Of a stretch of DNA of 64,000 bases, positions 44,452 through 56,900 are shown piece after piece. The DNA comes from Phoronis australis (lineage: Eukaryota > Phoronida > Phoronidae). Positions within the stretch are counted from its first letter, which is position 1. The number at the start of each line of letters is the position of its first letter. Where the stretch lies: the NCBI GenBank assembly GCA_002633005.1, contig NMRA01000149.1, forward strand, positions 702,440-766,439. The letters run 5' to 3'. Both the position numbers and the translations under genes were made by a program. The notes below the pieces were generated by a model. It saw nothing but the letters and a program-made list of their open reading frames with translations. It ran no database searches and was not told the origin of the DNA.

Positions 44452-46872
44452 ATACACTCAGTCAACCAATTCAAGATTAGGGAGATTGCGTTTTGACAGA
44501 CACGCAAGAGAATTTATAATTCTCCCAAGTTTCGGACCTCAATTCAGGGCGTTTTTGCGGGAAATATATCTTTGAGCAAACTCGCACAGTATTTTGGCAA
44601 CTGACATTTAGACCTGGGCAGACAAATAACAACTATTTATAGATTTTTAGGATCGTTACATCCATCCATACACCCAACAATTAAGTGATCCATCACTTAT
44701 TCTCATAATTGCCCGTTAAGTATCCAGAACCATCATTAGCAACAGAGTATCAGCACATAGCGAAAAATATTGATTTTTCGAATACAAGATTGCAAAAAAT
44801 GTAAAGGTGCAATTAAGCACAATACGTAGATGAACCCCAGCATGATAGGTTTACAGAGTGTAACCAAAAAATATTTTGTGACAGACAATATCTGATGTTC
44901 TATTTAACGAAAAAACAAGGAAACAGATGTAAGAAAAACAGAAAGCAAAATAACCAAAGGAAAACAGTTTGAAAGTTTCCTACAAAAGCATCTCTTAGCA
45001 GAAGAAAGTATTAGGCCAAATGTTCTGGAAAGAAAATCACATTTTGTATATTACAAGTGCATTTTTTCAATTGTGCAATGTGCCAAACGTCATAATCTTT
45101 TTCGGAACATTGCCGCCATTTCTGAGTTCTGGTCAGCGGGAAAGTGTAACTCCCGTCTTAACTCTCAAAATAGGTTGATTAAACTGCATACGCAGGCAAC
45201 GCCCCTTCAATGGGAAATATTAAAATCCAGTCAGACAGGAGATAGTGCTATACATAACGGCTGCCGGGTCAACAATTTTCACGTATCTTTTGAAATTATG
45301 ACCTGAATAATCTTACCAGCCAACATAATTCAATCCCAAATTGAACTCTGCCGACCAGGCTTTCAAGTACTTTTTGACCAGGGATATATTTAAGTCTTAG
45401 AGTATTGAAACAGCACAAATCTTGTTTTGGAAAGTAAATTATAAAATTTTAGTCCCGTGATACTAATCTGCAAAAAGTAGAATTTGCAAGACTTCATTCA
45501 GGAGTGAAGATCATATTTCTTTCTATGCGCAATAAATAAAAATTTTCTGTCAATTTGTGCGTCCAATTATCATCATTGTGACACTAAGGAGATACAGAAT
45601 AATGACTTTGTTTTGACAAATGAAAGTTGACCTTAATGTAAATTGAAATCTATCTGTGTTGTAAGCAGTGCATACATTACAAGTCCCGGGCTGCGATTTC
45701 CTCAATTGAATGCAGCAAAATATGACACCAATTTGGGGTTGAAATTTGCGAAGCCAAGCAAAAAATCACGACTAAAATGAAGAAGTAATTTTAGAGTACA
45801 GTTATGTTATATGGTCAGTTGTTTCCTAGATAAGGAATAAACTACTTCAAGCATTCCTAAACTATTGGGGTGACCCAGATGAACTTGTCCAATAAACAAA
45901 ATGTGATCCTACCATGCAGTTAATCACATAAAAAACAGGCTCATTTGTCTCTTTACATACAACCAGACTGTAAACCTTGCAGACCATAACTTGGAAAAAC
46001 GGCCAGTTTCCTCAAACTTTAAGACTTTATTTATGGACACTTATTGATGTCTTGGCAATCATCTCTATTGCATTTCCCCTTCATTTCATTCCAAACTGAT
46101 CTTAAATTTTCCAGTGTGTACATATCGAAATAATCAATGATTCTCTTTCCACTCTGTGATTGGCTGACGTTTTAGTTATGCTTGAACTGAAATCACACTT
46201 TATCTCAAGATAACATATGATCAAATTGGAATATTAAGCTCGCTACATACCAATTTGACATTCTGCACACTGTGCTGGTAATTTTCAGGGCAAGTACAAC
46301 CATCCTATTACCCATGGTACAGCTCAGATTCCATAAGCCAAAGTTTCGCCTCTAGTTAGAATAGAATAAAAAGTTGTACTGCTATTACAACAGCTAAGAG
46401 TAGGCTTATGATGGGCCAACGAGAAAAATGCACCAATTCAATTCACGAGCTCATATTGCTTTTCTGTGCGTATCTCAAATCTCTCAGCTTCACTTTGTAA
46501 AGTGTGCTGCTTTGGGGTTTACACAAACCAGCACTCCGGTAGCAGCATGGATAAGTAATGGAGATTTTAAATGTGCACAAAATCCGACAGAAGTGTCATG
46601 GAACCAGTTGCATTTCAATAATACATAATAAATTTTGTAATACTAATCCTCTCAATCACCATCTGTAATTCCAAGTTTAATCAGGTATGACCATAACCAC
46701 GACAATCCAAGGTGACATTTTAATTAAGCAACTTCATATATATTTCAAATCGCATAAGCATCGAATAAAGGACAATACTTGAATAGTAATGGCAAACAAT
46801 AGTTCCATTTAATGTAATTACTCCACCTACGAACATACTTCTGTGAAATGAAATGGGAGACGAGGATAAAAA

Positions 46873-46944
46873 AACAAGACAGAGCATTACATGTGTAGTC
46901 AGTAGTGGAACAAGACAGAGCATTACATGTGTAGTCAGTTGTGG
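46873..46944. repeat. 36-bp tandem duplication
   Basis: Two units beginning AACAAGACAGAGCATTACAT at 46873 and 46909, differing at a single base near the end. Confidence 0.93.
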
Positions 46945-48487
46945 AACATGATCGTAATTAAGCATTTACAAAAAACATCATAAATATCACAATGGTTTCA
47001 GTTTCAGTTTCCCACCCTACACAGGATTCAGTTATGGAGCTTGAAATTCAAAAAAACAAACAACTAGAATGGCCTGGAATTCTAAGTTTCCACCTCAAAA
47101 ATTTCGAAGTAGTAGTGCTTTCTTTGACCTAGGAATTTACTGTGTCAAAGGCTCGGTACAATCACGAGAGACTGACAAGTCAAGCCAACAAAAATCTGAG
47201 AGAGCCTAACACTACCCATTAGGAAGGATAAGGGGACTTGCAATGGAGTTTCAATAAAAGATAAGTTTCAAAATCAAGACTGTTGCAAGCAGTTTATCCC
47301 ATTCAATCTGCCATCTTTTTGGTCACATCACGTGACCTAATGAATATAAGTCCCAAAAGATTTCTGTCCCTGACCGGGACAATGTAAAGCATAGTCATTT
47401 AGATTCCAGACTGTCATTTGTGAGGCTCCAGTTCGAATGCTGTGTTGGATGGCAGGCTTAGCAGTGCCCTGTCTTTTGTGTGTGAAACAGAATGAATGTG
47501 GTGTGAAAGGCCCACGTGGAAGGGAGCAAATGTGGTGTGAACGTCTTGAGAAACTTCATGGAAACTGGACGAATATGACAAATTTGAAAACCAACCAAAT
47601 GCACCTAGCTGCATCAGTTTCTTTGATTTCATCGATGTCTCAACCTTAGAACCAAGTTTTCAGTTGTGAAATTGGAGACAACATCACGCTGAAGAGAAAT
47701 TCTTCTTTGGGCTTGATCGAGTCATGTTACCAACCAACCTTACCTAACTGCACTCAAACATTGTTTCTGCCTGTTTTTGCGTTTCTGTTGTAGTATCTGA
47801 CTTTATTGTAAAAACATCCAGAATTAATCTTTGAAGCATCAAAATTGGTTCAGAAATAATTAAGCTACAATTTGTGCTACTTTAGTTTACACCGGAGTCC
47901 TCCAACACAAAAACCAATGGTTCACAAACAATGAAATGAATCTGCCACCAGCATAATTGATACGGTTTCAGTTGAATCATTAAAGGATAACCTTACCTAA
48001 CCTTTCTGATGATGACCCAAGTTTCATGCACACGTTTGAGTTTCAATATTTCACCTATCCAAGGAGGTGAATGCGCTGTTATTGTGTGAAGGGCACGCCT
48101 GGAAAAGGAAAGAATGTTTTTTTGCCAACCACCAATTTTTCATAACACGGGAGAACATCTTGCCAACTAATATGAAGCTACTTCATGGAATGCAACCCAA
48201 TATACTTTAACCAAGGTTTCATGACCTTATTGAATGCTGCAGTACTGAACATAGTGAATATGCATGGAGTTACACCACTGCCATTTAAGAAAGAAACTGA
48301 AGACTTCTTGTGTTGAGTAACAGCTGCTATCATATAGAATGAATCTGCCTTGAGAATGCTGCATAGGAAACTTTTGATGATCACATACAGTGTTCATTTG
48401 CACAGTTAATTGTAAAAACTGTGACAAAGTGGGACTGTGGTAACCCATTTCAAACATGCACATACACCACCACAAAGGAATGCGCTA

Positions 48488-48600
48488 ATTGGTGAAGACA
48501 ACTTTGCCGACACCGAGACTTGAACCGCGGTTGCCAACATGATAGCTGAGCTTCTTATCCATTCAGCCCAGAGGCAATTGCCACTTCACAAGAAATTAAG
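48488..48600 (-). mobile_element. tRNA-derived SINE-like element
   Basis: On the minus strand there is a box A-like stretch (GGGCTGAATGGATAAGAAGC) and a box B (GGTTCAAGTCTCG) at tRNA spacing, preceded by GTGGCAATTGCCTC, which resembles the GTGGAAATTGCCTCTTGG of the copies at 60 kb. It cannot fold into a good tRNA. Confidence 0.72.
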
Positions 48601-48610
48601 AAATACTGAA

Positions 48611-48822
48611 TTTATTGCGAAGTCGCTGGAGCAGGACACCCGAATGGTATTAGAAGAAAGAACCATTGCTAATGGTTTGTTGAAACCCTGTTTTGTGTAA
48701 ATTTATTGAGTTTTGTGTTTGATATGGATGGCTGAAGTGAAGCACCCATGGAATTCCTTGTCGAGAGTGTCATACCTTGTAGTGTATTAATTGGGGACGA
48801 TCAAAATCTGAGGACACCTGTG
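48611..48822. repeat. Dispersed repeat, uninterrupted copy
   Basis: About 210 bp from TTTATTGCGAAGTCGC to GAGGACACCTGTG. Its counterpart at 49068-50105 is split by an insertion. The blocks GGAGCAGGACACC, TAATGGTTTGTTGAAACC and GTGTCATACCTTGTAGT are shared. Confidence 0.85.
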
Positions 48823-48861
48823 CCTAGTTGTAGATATAATTTGGCCCACAGGCGTCCTCAG

Positions 48862-49093
48862 ATCGCAACAAATTCACGGTCAAAGCACAAAAATGTTCCC
48901 AAAAAGCCAACGCATCGAGCCTCCGCGGACGGTTCGAGGTCAAGGACAGTACGGATTATCCGATGAGTTACGGATGGACGGCAATTTCCCGGTTCATCAC
49001 GGAAGGTTACGAACGATGTCGTGACACTCCGTGACAAATCGGCAATTGCTTTTTGAGAAGATTTTTGTGCTTTGACCGCGAATTTGTTGCGAT
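48862..49093. mobile_element. Short element with TIRs of about 32 bp
   Basis: GATCGCAACAAATTCACGGT (48862 on) and its inverse ending TGTTGCGATC at 49093; the match runs on through CAAAGCACAAAAAT with one mismatch. About 232 bp, with further small palindromes inside. No coding capacity that I recognise. Confidence 0.82.
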
Positions 49094-49137
49094 CTCGCCG
49101 GAGCAGGACACCGTGAATGGTATCTATTAGAAGAACA

Positions 49138-49947
49138 ATTACCGTCAGAGGTCCTAAAGTCGTGAGTGCCCTAAAGTCGTGAACGATCTTATTTCCTCTT
49201 CTGCGCGGTCCCGCGACATCTGGCGTTGAAGTTTCCAGCGTTCGTCTGCTTACGAACGTCAAACGAACACCCGGACGTGTTGGTATTCACAATATGATAA
49301 CAAACAGTAAGTGAGTGGCTTCTTTTTTCAAATGTATCTTAAAAACAGCATATTTCACTAATCCACTTTTTTGAGCATTTTGGGGATATATTTTCGAAAA
49401 TATTCATTGTTCAGATTTACTCAAACACGAGCTCCAGGGGTAGCTTCAACAATGTATCAAAATGTCCCAGGGTCGATAAAGTTTTGTAAGGCCAAAGCAA
49501 TAAAACACAGAGAGATAATTGATGCTGGGTCCTTAGCGTTTTACGTGAACAACCTCATTGAAAACGTCTGTGCACATCAAAGTTGGGTGCAAAACATATA
49601 ACAATTTATTTCAATTGCAACTGAATTAATAAACAATGCAATGCATTTTTATGTCATCTAGAGTAACTGTACGCACTGTAGTTGACTTGTGTGGTCTTAC
49701 TTCGTGTATTTCCGTCTAACCGAAACGGTCACGACTTTAGGGCCTCATTCAAAATGGCCGGCGATATCAGCGACCGTTTCAAAACTCTGCTTACGGAGAC
49801 AAACAAGGATAAAGATTGTTAAAACACGTATATTTGTGAAGGCTGATATACGTCCATGACATCACATGAGCAGTTGCTAACCGACATTGGGTAGTATGAC
49901 AATCGGCACTTATTATGCTTATATTCACGACTTTAGGTCACCGGTGT
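49138..49947. mobile_element. TIR element of about 0.8 kb inserted into a dispersed repeat
   Basis: The ends carry CCTAAAGTCGTGA (49153-49165, repeated at 49170-49182) and the inverse TCACGACTTTAGG (49928-49940, also at 49729-49741). The flanks rejoin to resemble the uninterrupted copy at 48.6 kb. No transposase; non-autonomous by appearance. Confidence 0.78.
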
Positions 49948-50105
49948 CTACTAATGGTTTGTTGAAACCTTGTTTTGTGTAAATTTATGCTTTGTGTTTG
50001 ATATAGACGGCTGAAATGAAGCACCCGTGGAATTTCTGGTCGGGAGTGTCATACCTTGTAGTATTACAATGGTGTATAAGGGGATCAGAAGCTGAGGACG
50101 CCTGT
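49948..50105. repeat. Second half of the interrupted dispersed repeat
   Basis: ACTAATGGTTTGTTGAAACC to GAGGACGCCTGTGG, a close match to 48668-48822. Its first half is at 49068-49137. Confidence 0.85.
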
Positions 50106-51867
50106 GGTTTGACCATATTTTCGTACAGCTAGCTCAGCTAGTAGCTGGCTGGCTATTATTGCAATGAACAGAACCTACGACATGGAAAACCACCAAGCCA
50201 GAAAATCAAGCTTCACTCCAACAAGGCCAGATTCTACAACCTGTGTCAGGTTTATAATTTACTTCGTTAGGCCTACGCCACGGCTACGATTAAGTTTGCG
50301 TCAGCTGATGGATTTGGAAACCACCCCTTGAAAATGGCGAAACCAAGCGGCACTCGCCAATCGGCAATCGACTGGTCTATTCTAATGAGACTTTTTCCAT
50401 ATTCGAGTTGCGCACAAACAGCAAGAGGAAGCAGATAATTCCACTCACCTGAAATTCGCCCGTGCATGTGCCGTGCGCTAGGTTGTTTTCGTATTGCTAC
50501 CGCAAAATCACAAGACCTGTCATGAGTCATCAGGTCTACAAATAGTTTCTAAAGAATGAATGTCATTCATTATTCGCACATAAATGAATGAATTTCTCAT
50601 AAGAAGCAAACACCAAGTTGAAATAAGGCAAAATGTACTACTGGTAATATTAGTTTGGTCATTACGAAAATTAAGTTAGAGTAAAATTACTCCATATGAA
50701 AAGCGATTTATAATGATTTTCGTTTATGCGCATACACGTTGTATTTGGATAATTTGTCCTTAAATTTGCATTGGCTTTATAATGGAAAATATGTTCATGT
50801 GATTGGACAAACATCTGGGTCAAAGTTCAAAGCACGTCAGGTTGTGACAGGGGATTTCATATTAGTTTGACTTCCCAGCTAGCGAGTGTGCGGTCGCATA
50901 CTCGGTAGCCTTACCTAACCCTATTCTTTTTTTGATTCCCCGTTGCACCGAGTACGCAGTTGTTTGTTCAAGTTTTCTGCTGCTTGGGGACTTGGTGCGA
51001 ATTGATAAAAACTTGTTATGGGATGTTTTAGGTAAATTAATGATGCCGTTGCGTGGGTTTGGGCCCCTTGTGAAAACATGTCCGGGCGACTTTGAGCGGA
51101 ACTCACCCTGGGTTCGCCACGGGGTCCAGCTCAGTCGCTTCTGAAATGTTCTCAGTACCAGCAGGCCCTCTTGTAATGGCAGATCAACGACTGCATGGTT
51201 ATGTTTGTCATACAACCAACCATTTGTTTGACAGTAAAAGCAATGCAGTACAATTTCCACTAATGGTACACTTTAAAAGAGGCACAAACGTATTCAAAAT
51301 GTGTCAATTTTTTGGGGGGAGTCACTGTGGGAAATGAGAGGTAGCTGATCGCAATATGTTATGTTTTAGATTACTGCATGGAGTCATTTTTAACATCTCT
51401 TAATTGGCCAAAACTGGATTTTGTATCCTTCTAATCAATTAAACATGCACTTTATCAAAAATTAATATTTGAGTTTAAATATTTCATTTAAGCCACTGAC
51501 CATTATCAAAATGGCCTTATCTCCTTAACTGACAATGGCAAAAAGCGTTGTAGTTCAGCAAGGTACAGCAGTTTTTATAAATTTCGATCGTTTTCGTTTT
51601 TGCTTCCAACATTTCTCTAAGTAGCACAAGATTAACCTACTTTATCCAGTACCAAGGGCATCATTCTATGCTAGTGTCATATTTCACATAAGGACCGTTT
51701 TCACATGCTGGTTGCTGGAGGCAAACAAGTGCTGTCAAAACAAGTTTAATGAATTCTCGCCTGGGTAATATCCAACTCCATCAGTGTAGATTGGCACTGA
51801 GTGGTTCAGCATGTATTACACATTTTAAGCATTTTGAAGTTTATGAGAAACTACCAAACGATAATAT

Positions 51868-52065
51868 GGTAAAGTTTCCTCAAATTTAAAAATAAGAATG
51901 GATAAAATTGACTATTTCATCATCTTTCACTCCCTGTATTGCCAAGTGTTAAAAAAAATCACTGTGTTTGTCAGTGACAGCCGTACTTCAAAAATTTTTC
52001 AATTTAAGTGAAATTGTCGTTTTATTTATTCTTGTTGAAAATTTTCATCAAGTGAAATTTTACTG
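51868..52065. mobile_element. TIR-type short element, GGTAAAATC family, diverged copy
   Basis: Begins GGTAAAGTTTCCTCAAATTT and ends AAGTGAAATTTTACTG; imperfect inverted ends, 198 bp. Confidence 0.65.
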
Positions 52066-52800
52066 TTCTGCCATATTATGTTCGAATTCAAGAAACTTCA
52101 CCGCATGTACCAGAGGCGTTTATTGAACACCTCATTCAGGACCATTAACGGTTTCGATTCTCGTTTTTTTGGATTAAATGTAGCAAGTTTGTGTCTCTAA
52201 ATTTATATGATACAAACTGTCGACAGCACAAGTCAGTGACTGCTTCTACATGTACAATTAGATTCCTTGGCACTAACTAGATACATTGCAGTTCAAAGTC
52301 CTGCACATTTGATGACTTAATTAGTATTGCATTGGACTTTAAACATTGACCACAGCATAATTTGTGACCTTCTGTAACTCTTGTCAGAGTCAAAATGACT
52401 CCGGTAAAGCTTTTTTCCACTTTTCTTTAACAAACATTGCCACCAACAGTTGCTGCATGCAGCGAACAGATTGTCCTTTGTTCAAGCAATGAGCTATGGC
52501 TAATTGGTTCAAGATATCAGATGCAACAGGTATCCCATATACAAACAAGTATGTCTTAAAAAGTTGATATTTGTCATTTTAATTAATATCTTCATCTTAA
52601 ATTCAGTGATCTATTAGTGGTTACAAAATCATTCAAAATGCAAGTCCAACTATGTGAAAGACGATTGTGTCGGTTGAAACATGTTGAAGTAACGTAGGAC
52701 CTTATCATCAAACAGTGCTATTCAGCCAAATATAAACAAAACTATTAGACATTAACTCTGTAAAAGTACACATTTTCTGAAAGAAGAAAGCCTGTAAAAT

Positions 52801-52806
52801 TTTATT
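52801..52806 (-). terminator. Candidate poly(A) signal for TRAIP
   Basis: AATAAA on the minus strand about 350 bases past the TRAIP stop codon, the most plausible nearby signal. Not proven; other AT-rich hexamers exist. Confidence 0.45.
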
Positions 52807-53153
52807 TCTTCATAGTGGTGTTAGTTTTCTGAGTTCAAAATTTTGACAGAACAATGCAAGGAAAGTATTTGAAAGTTGCATATGAATGTAATCAGCCATT
52901 TCTGCAATGTGATATTCCGAAGTTGGACATTTTGCTCGTGTCCTACACAATCTTGTAATTGAAATCTCCAAATATTCCGGGCATAGGATGGTTGTGCCCA
53001 CAACATCTTGAGAATTTAATTTAACATGTTTTACCAACACAATCATCTTAATGTTTTATCTCATCTGCCACATCGATAACAGTTGTGTTACAGCCGTCCT
53101 ATCTGCCATTGTAAACACCAGTAAAGTTCCATATGAAAAGTTTTACACATGCA

Positions 53154-53947
53154 TTATGACAGAAATCCTTTGAGTGAGGGTAAAGCTGGTTCACGTCCTT
53201 TCCCCACATTGAGAGGTCGTAATGCCGTTGATTTTTTCGGCTTAGCTATTGGAGCCTTAAACATTGATTTCTGGGATAGGTTCACATGGTTCTTGTGTCC
53301 GCCGAGTCCATTATATCCAGTTCTTATGATGCTAGAAGTAGTCTCTTTTTTCTTGAGGATGTTGAAATTGAGCATGGGTGGAGGCAAGTCTGTGTCCTTT
53401 TTCACTCGTTTCGCACCGCTAAACCCTGCCTTGGAGAACTTAATGTACCGAATGTCATTGTCATCACACTCTCGTTTCATTTGGGTGTTTGGACTGGCCA
53501 TCAATATCTCAGGTGTGTCTGGCACAAACGATGCGTCCAAGTCTATCACTTTATTCTGATTTCCTGGCGTTGACAGCGTTGGTGTAAATGAGCTCGGGGC
53601 AGGGCTCTCGTGTAAAAAACGCTTTGCTAAACTCACCGCCGAATCACTGGGTGAACCAAGTGCTTTCTCCAGTTTGGAAAGTTTCAGAGATTTATTCTGC
53701 AGTTCAGCCTCCGTTTTATTTAACCGATCCTGCAGGGAAGAAATTTCAATATCCTTCTGTTGTACTTCCCGCCTCAGTGCTTGCAAGGAGTTCTTAAGCT
53801 TGGGATTTTCATTCCGTAAGGAGCGCCTGTCCTCTTTTACCTTGTCCAGTTCACGTTTTAACACAACAATGTACGTAGCCATCTGTTTTGCAGCTCCCTC
53901 ACTTGTTCCCTGAGTGGATAACACCTGCTGTATATCGCATTCAGAAT
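53154..53947 (-). CDS. TRAIP: TRAIP last exon: coiled coil and C-terminal region
   Basis: 794 bp, completing Asp178 and running to the stop TAA at 53156-53154 (residue 441). It contains the heptad-rich coil, FLHESPAP, VIDLDASFVPDTPE, a basic patch (SGAKRVKKD), RTGYNGLGG and a proline/lysine-rich end. Acceptor TTTTCTTAG. Long single last exon. Confidence 0.96.
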
Positions 53948-56900
53948 CTAAGAAAAGAACAAAACATTTGGTAGAAGGAATTTCACTACGTTAGGCATTG
54001 TTTACAATTTTCAACGACTTTATAAAACACACATTTTCAGGCACATCATCGTGTATAGGAAAATGTTTACAAGTAAAAACAAGTTTGTATCAAATGAAGT
54101 ATCAGAAGAGGGTTTCAAACACCATCACTTTAGGAGCTGCGATAAACAATGAAAGTCTAGTCTTAAATTCAAATTCATGGCTATCTATTCAGCAACATCA
54201 AAAGTTCTATCTGGAACTACTTTTTAAATCTCTTTTATCCTGACAAGCAGTTTTGTTTCCTTATTTTCAAAACGTCTCTCATTTACAGAACTAGCGACAC
54301 TCACTGTTCACCACTCTCCTGAAGAAAAATTTACTAAACTGGTTGACGAATGTTAGACTTTAGCTTTATCTCACATTTTTTGAGTCGAAATTACTCGACA
54401 AATTACAAATTCCATTACTGAATCACACTTTAAAAGCAACTATTTTGATGTTATCTTTACTAAAATACAAATCCTTAATTATCTTAGAAAGACATTTTTC
54501 GTATTCAATACTGCTCCCCCGGCGTATATTCACTATCAAAGCAGCAATGGAAAAGTGATGTTAACGGCTGAGCAACAAGCTTTTATCTTGGTTCCGCATT
54601 CACGACTATTATGCAAACACGAATGACTGACATGGACTGCATATAACAGTAAGCCAGATATTGAAATCGCTAAATGACAGTGAAAGTGCAGAACTAAGGC
54701 GTGGACCATTTACAACACTTTCTATTGTTTCATGCACAGTAAACACACACCCACGGAACAGCAATTAACATAGATAATGTCTTTCCAAAATAGTCAAGTA
54801 TCTGTATTTTTAAAAGGTAACATTAAAACAGTTACGTTCTCCTTTCAAGGCTTCAAGCATACTACATTGCTACACCTGGTATTTTGCATGCTGATTCCAC
54901 TAATGTCAACGGACTGCATGTGGGAGGTGAGAAAAAGAACTGCCCATTGGGCAACTGGAAAAAAAGTGGGACAATCATTGCAGGCACACAACTTAAAATT
55001 ATATGAGCGGGAACAGAGGATATACACTTTGATAGATGCTGCAATGTCTTAAAAGTAAAGACAAGTGACAAAATATAGTATATCCAGTGCGATGAAATAG
55101 GTGTTAGGCTTGATCTAGTCCTGCAAAGAAAGGATAGTGCCATTTGAAATAGCAAAATTTGCACTGGACCATGCATTACCCACCTGTGATGACCTTCTGG
55201 ACATTTTCCAGCTCCTTTAGGTGAGCCCTCAGTTGCCGAGTCTCCTTGATGCACTGTTTGGCTTCATTCTGCTGTGACTCCAACAGTTTCACCTGGCCCC
55301 TTAATGTCTTGCACGTACCCTGCTCCTCTCGCAAGGCATGACGAATACCTGCAACAGTACGTTAATGTCAAGTGGTATACATTTGACCGAGCCAGTATTC
55401 ATTATGCTATTTTTTATGCTTTAACGTAAAATGCGGGTAGCCTGTTCAGCACAAAGAACTGCTTTCTATGGGCTTCTCATGTGTCTACCAGAGCTTGGTA
55501 AATTATATTAATCAAGTTATGATGAATTTTCCCTTAGAGCCTGAACTACGTGGCTTAATATGGGATGCTTAGTTAAATGCAATATGGAGACATCAAATTT
55601 GAATGACAAAATCATGCGCCTGAGGTACCTATAGGACTGGAACATGTGCAGCCTTCAAGGAAAATATGGGGGCTGGCATATACAAAAGACATTCTGCTCT
55701 CACCAAACTAGGCAGGTGAATGCTCAATTTAGTTATAAGCTGGTGGGTAATGGGAGCACTTCAATAAATGTATGCCCCCAAAGGAGGCAAGTGAACTGTG
55801 AACTTAACGCACGTGAAAATGAAATACCAGATTGCCACAAAGAGAACTGAAATTACGACTTGGGGTACTGCAGTCGACAGGTCCATCCAATAACAGATGC
55901 AGTCCTGCTCAGCTTAATAGAAACTAATTTTCTATTTATTTATTATTGTAATATTTACAATCAGTTCTCACTACTTTCCATGGGGGCTCTCATGATGATT
56001 CTTTAAGGGGTTTGGCAACTGGGGAGCCCGATACCGAAAGCGATTAATATTTAACTGAAAAAAATTATGTTCGGGAACACTGTACAAGTTGTAATTATTT
56101 AAAATGACCAAGTAATGCTCTATGCTAGATAATAAAAACATTATGCCAAATTTCATGCTGATCTTTTAGAGAACTTGATGCAAACATAAAAAATTTATAA
56201 AACTGCTGGTAGTGGGCATGACAGTAGTCCTAACTGTTCAAAATCAATGTTAGTCAAGTCTTCATCAATTAGAAACGTACGTGTCAAATTTCAAACCTTT
56301 TTTCTGAAAGAAAGACAAATGCCTAAATGGACATCAAAATTCCAAAACAGCAATGCAAAGCATCAAAATGCGCCCACAATGGCTAACAAATGTGGCTTAC
56401 AATTGCCACTGTGCAGCACGGCAGGATTACGACCAGTCCAAAAATTAGCGAGGCATGTCCTCTACTTGATAGAAAAACATCTACTAAGTCTAAATGTCAT
56501 GACTTTGTTAGGTAGGGGAGTGTGAGCAAACACGTGGACAGAGATGACTGCAACATACAACCACGTATGATTTATGTATAGGTGAGCACATAAAAGTGCT
56601 TTGAAATGTTGGTTTTCAGGACAAAAGTTGAGGGCATTGCTTTTACAATTTCTTTAGGAAATTCGTTATCTGCAAAAATAATAGGTTGAAGAAATCAAGC
56701 TGGTTAATTAAGTTCCACTAAGTTTTCTGTCATTGCAAAAGCATAAAAAGATCAAAAGTCAAGTTCATAAAACTGTTATTGGTTAAAAGTTTTATTACAA
56801 AATTGTCATATTGCCGCTTATAATATCATTCTTATATGCATTTAAATTCATTAGACCACTGAATTAAAATAGAACAAAAGACGATCACAGCTTTATGCCA

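Larger units (their letters stand above)
43023..53153. other. Interval between the THAP fragment and the TRAIP gene: repeats, no recognisable gene
   Basis: I find motif clusters and repeats (listed) but no exon with protein resemblance. The TRAIP 3' UTR occupies the right end. The ORFs at 48.86-49.26 kb and 50.86-51.26 kb, the longest here, lie in or near repeats and match nothing I know. Confidence 0.5.

Noticed and set aside
47414-47649. Open frames on both strands (72 and 70 codons)
   Set aside because: Short, no motif, no splice or promoter support.
48858-49262. 134-codon open frame on the minus strand
   Set aside because: It runs through the arms of a 0.23-kb TIR element and into the next insertion; no resemblance to transposase or any family I know.
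50862-51260. 132-codon open frame on the minus strand, with overlapping frames
   Set aside because: No recognisable motif; several frames are open at once in the same place, which suggests base composition rather than coding.
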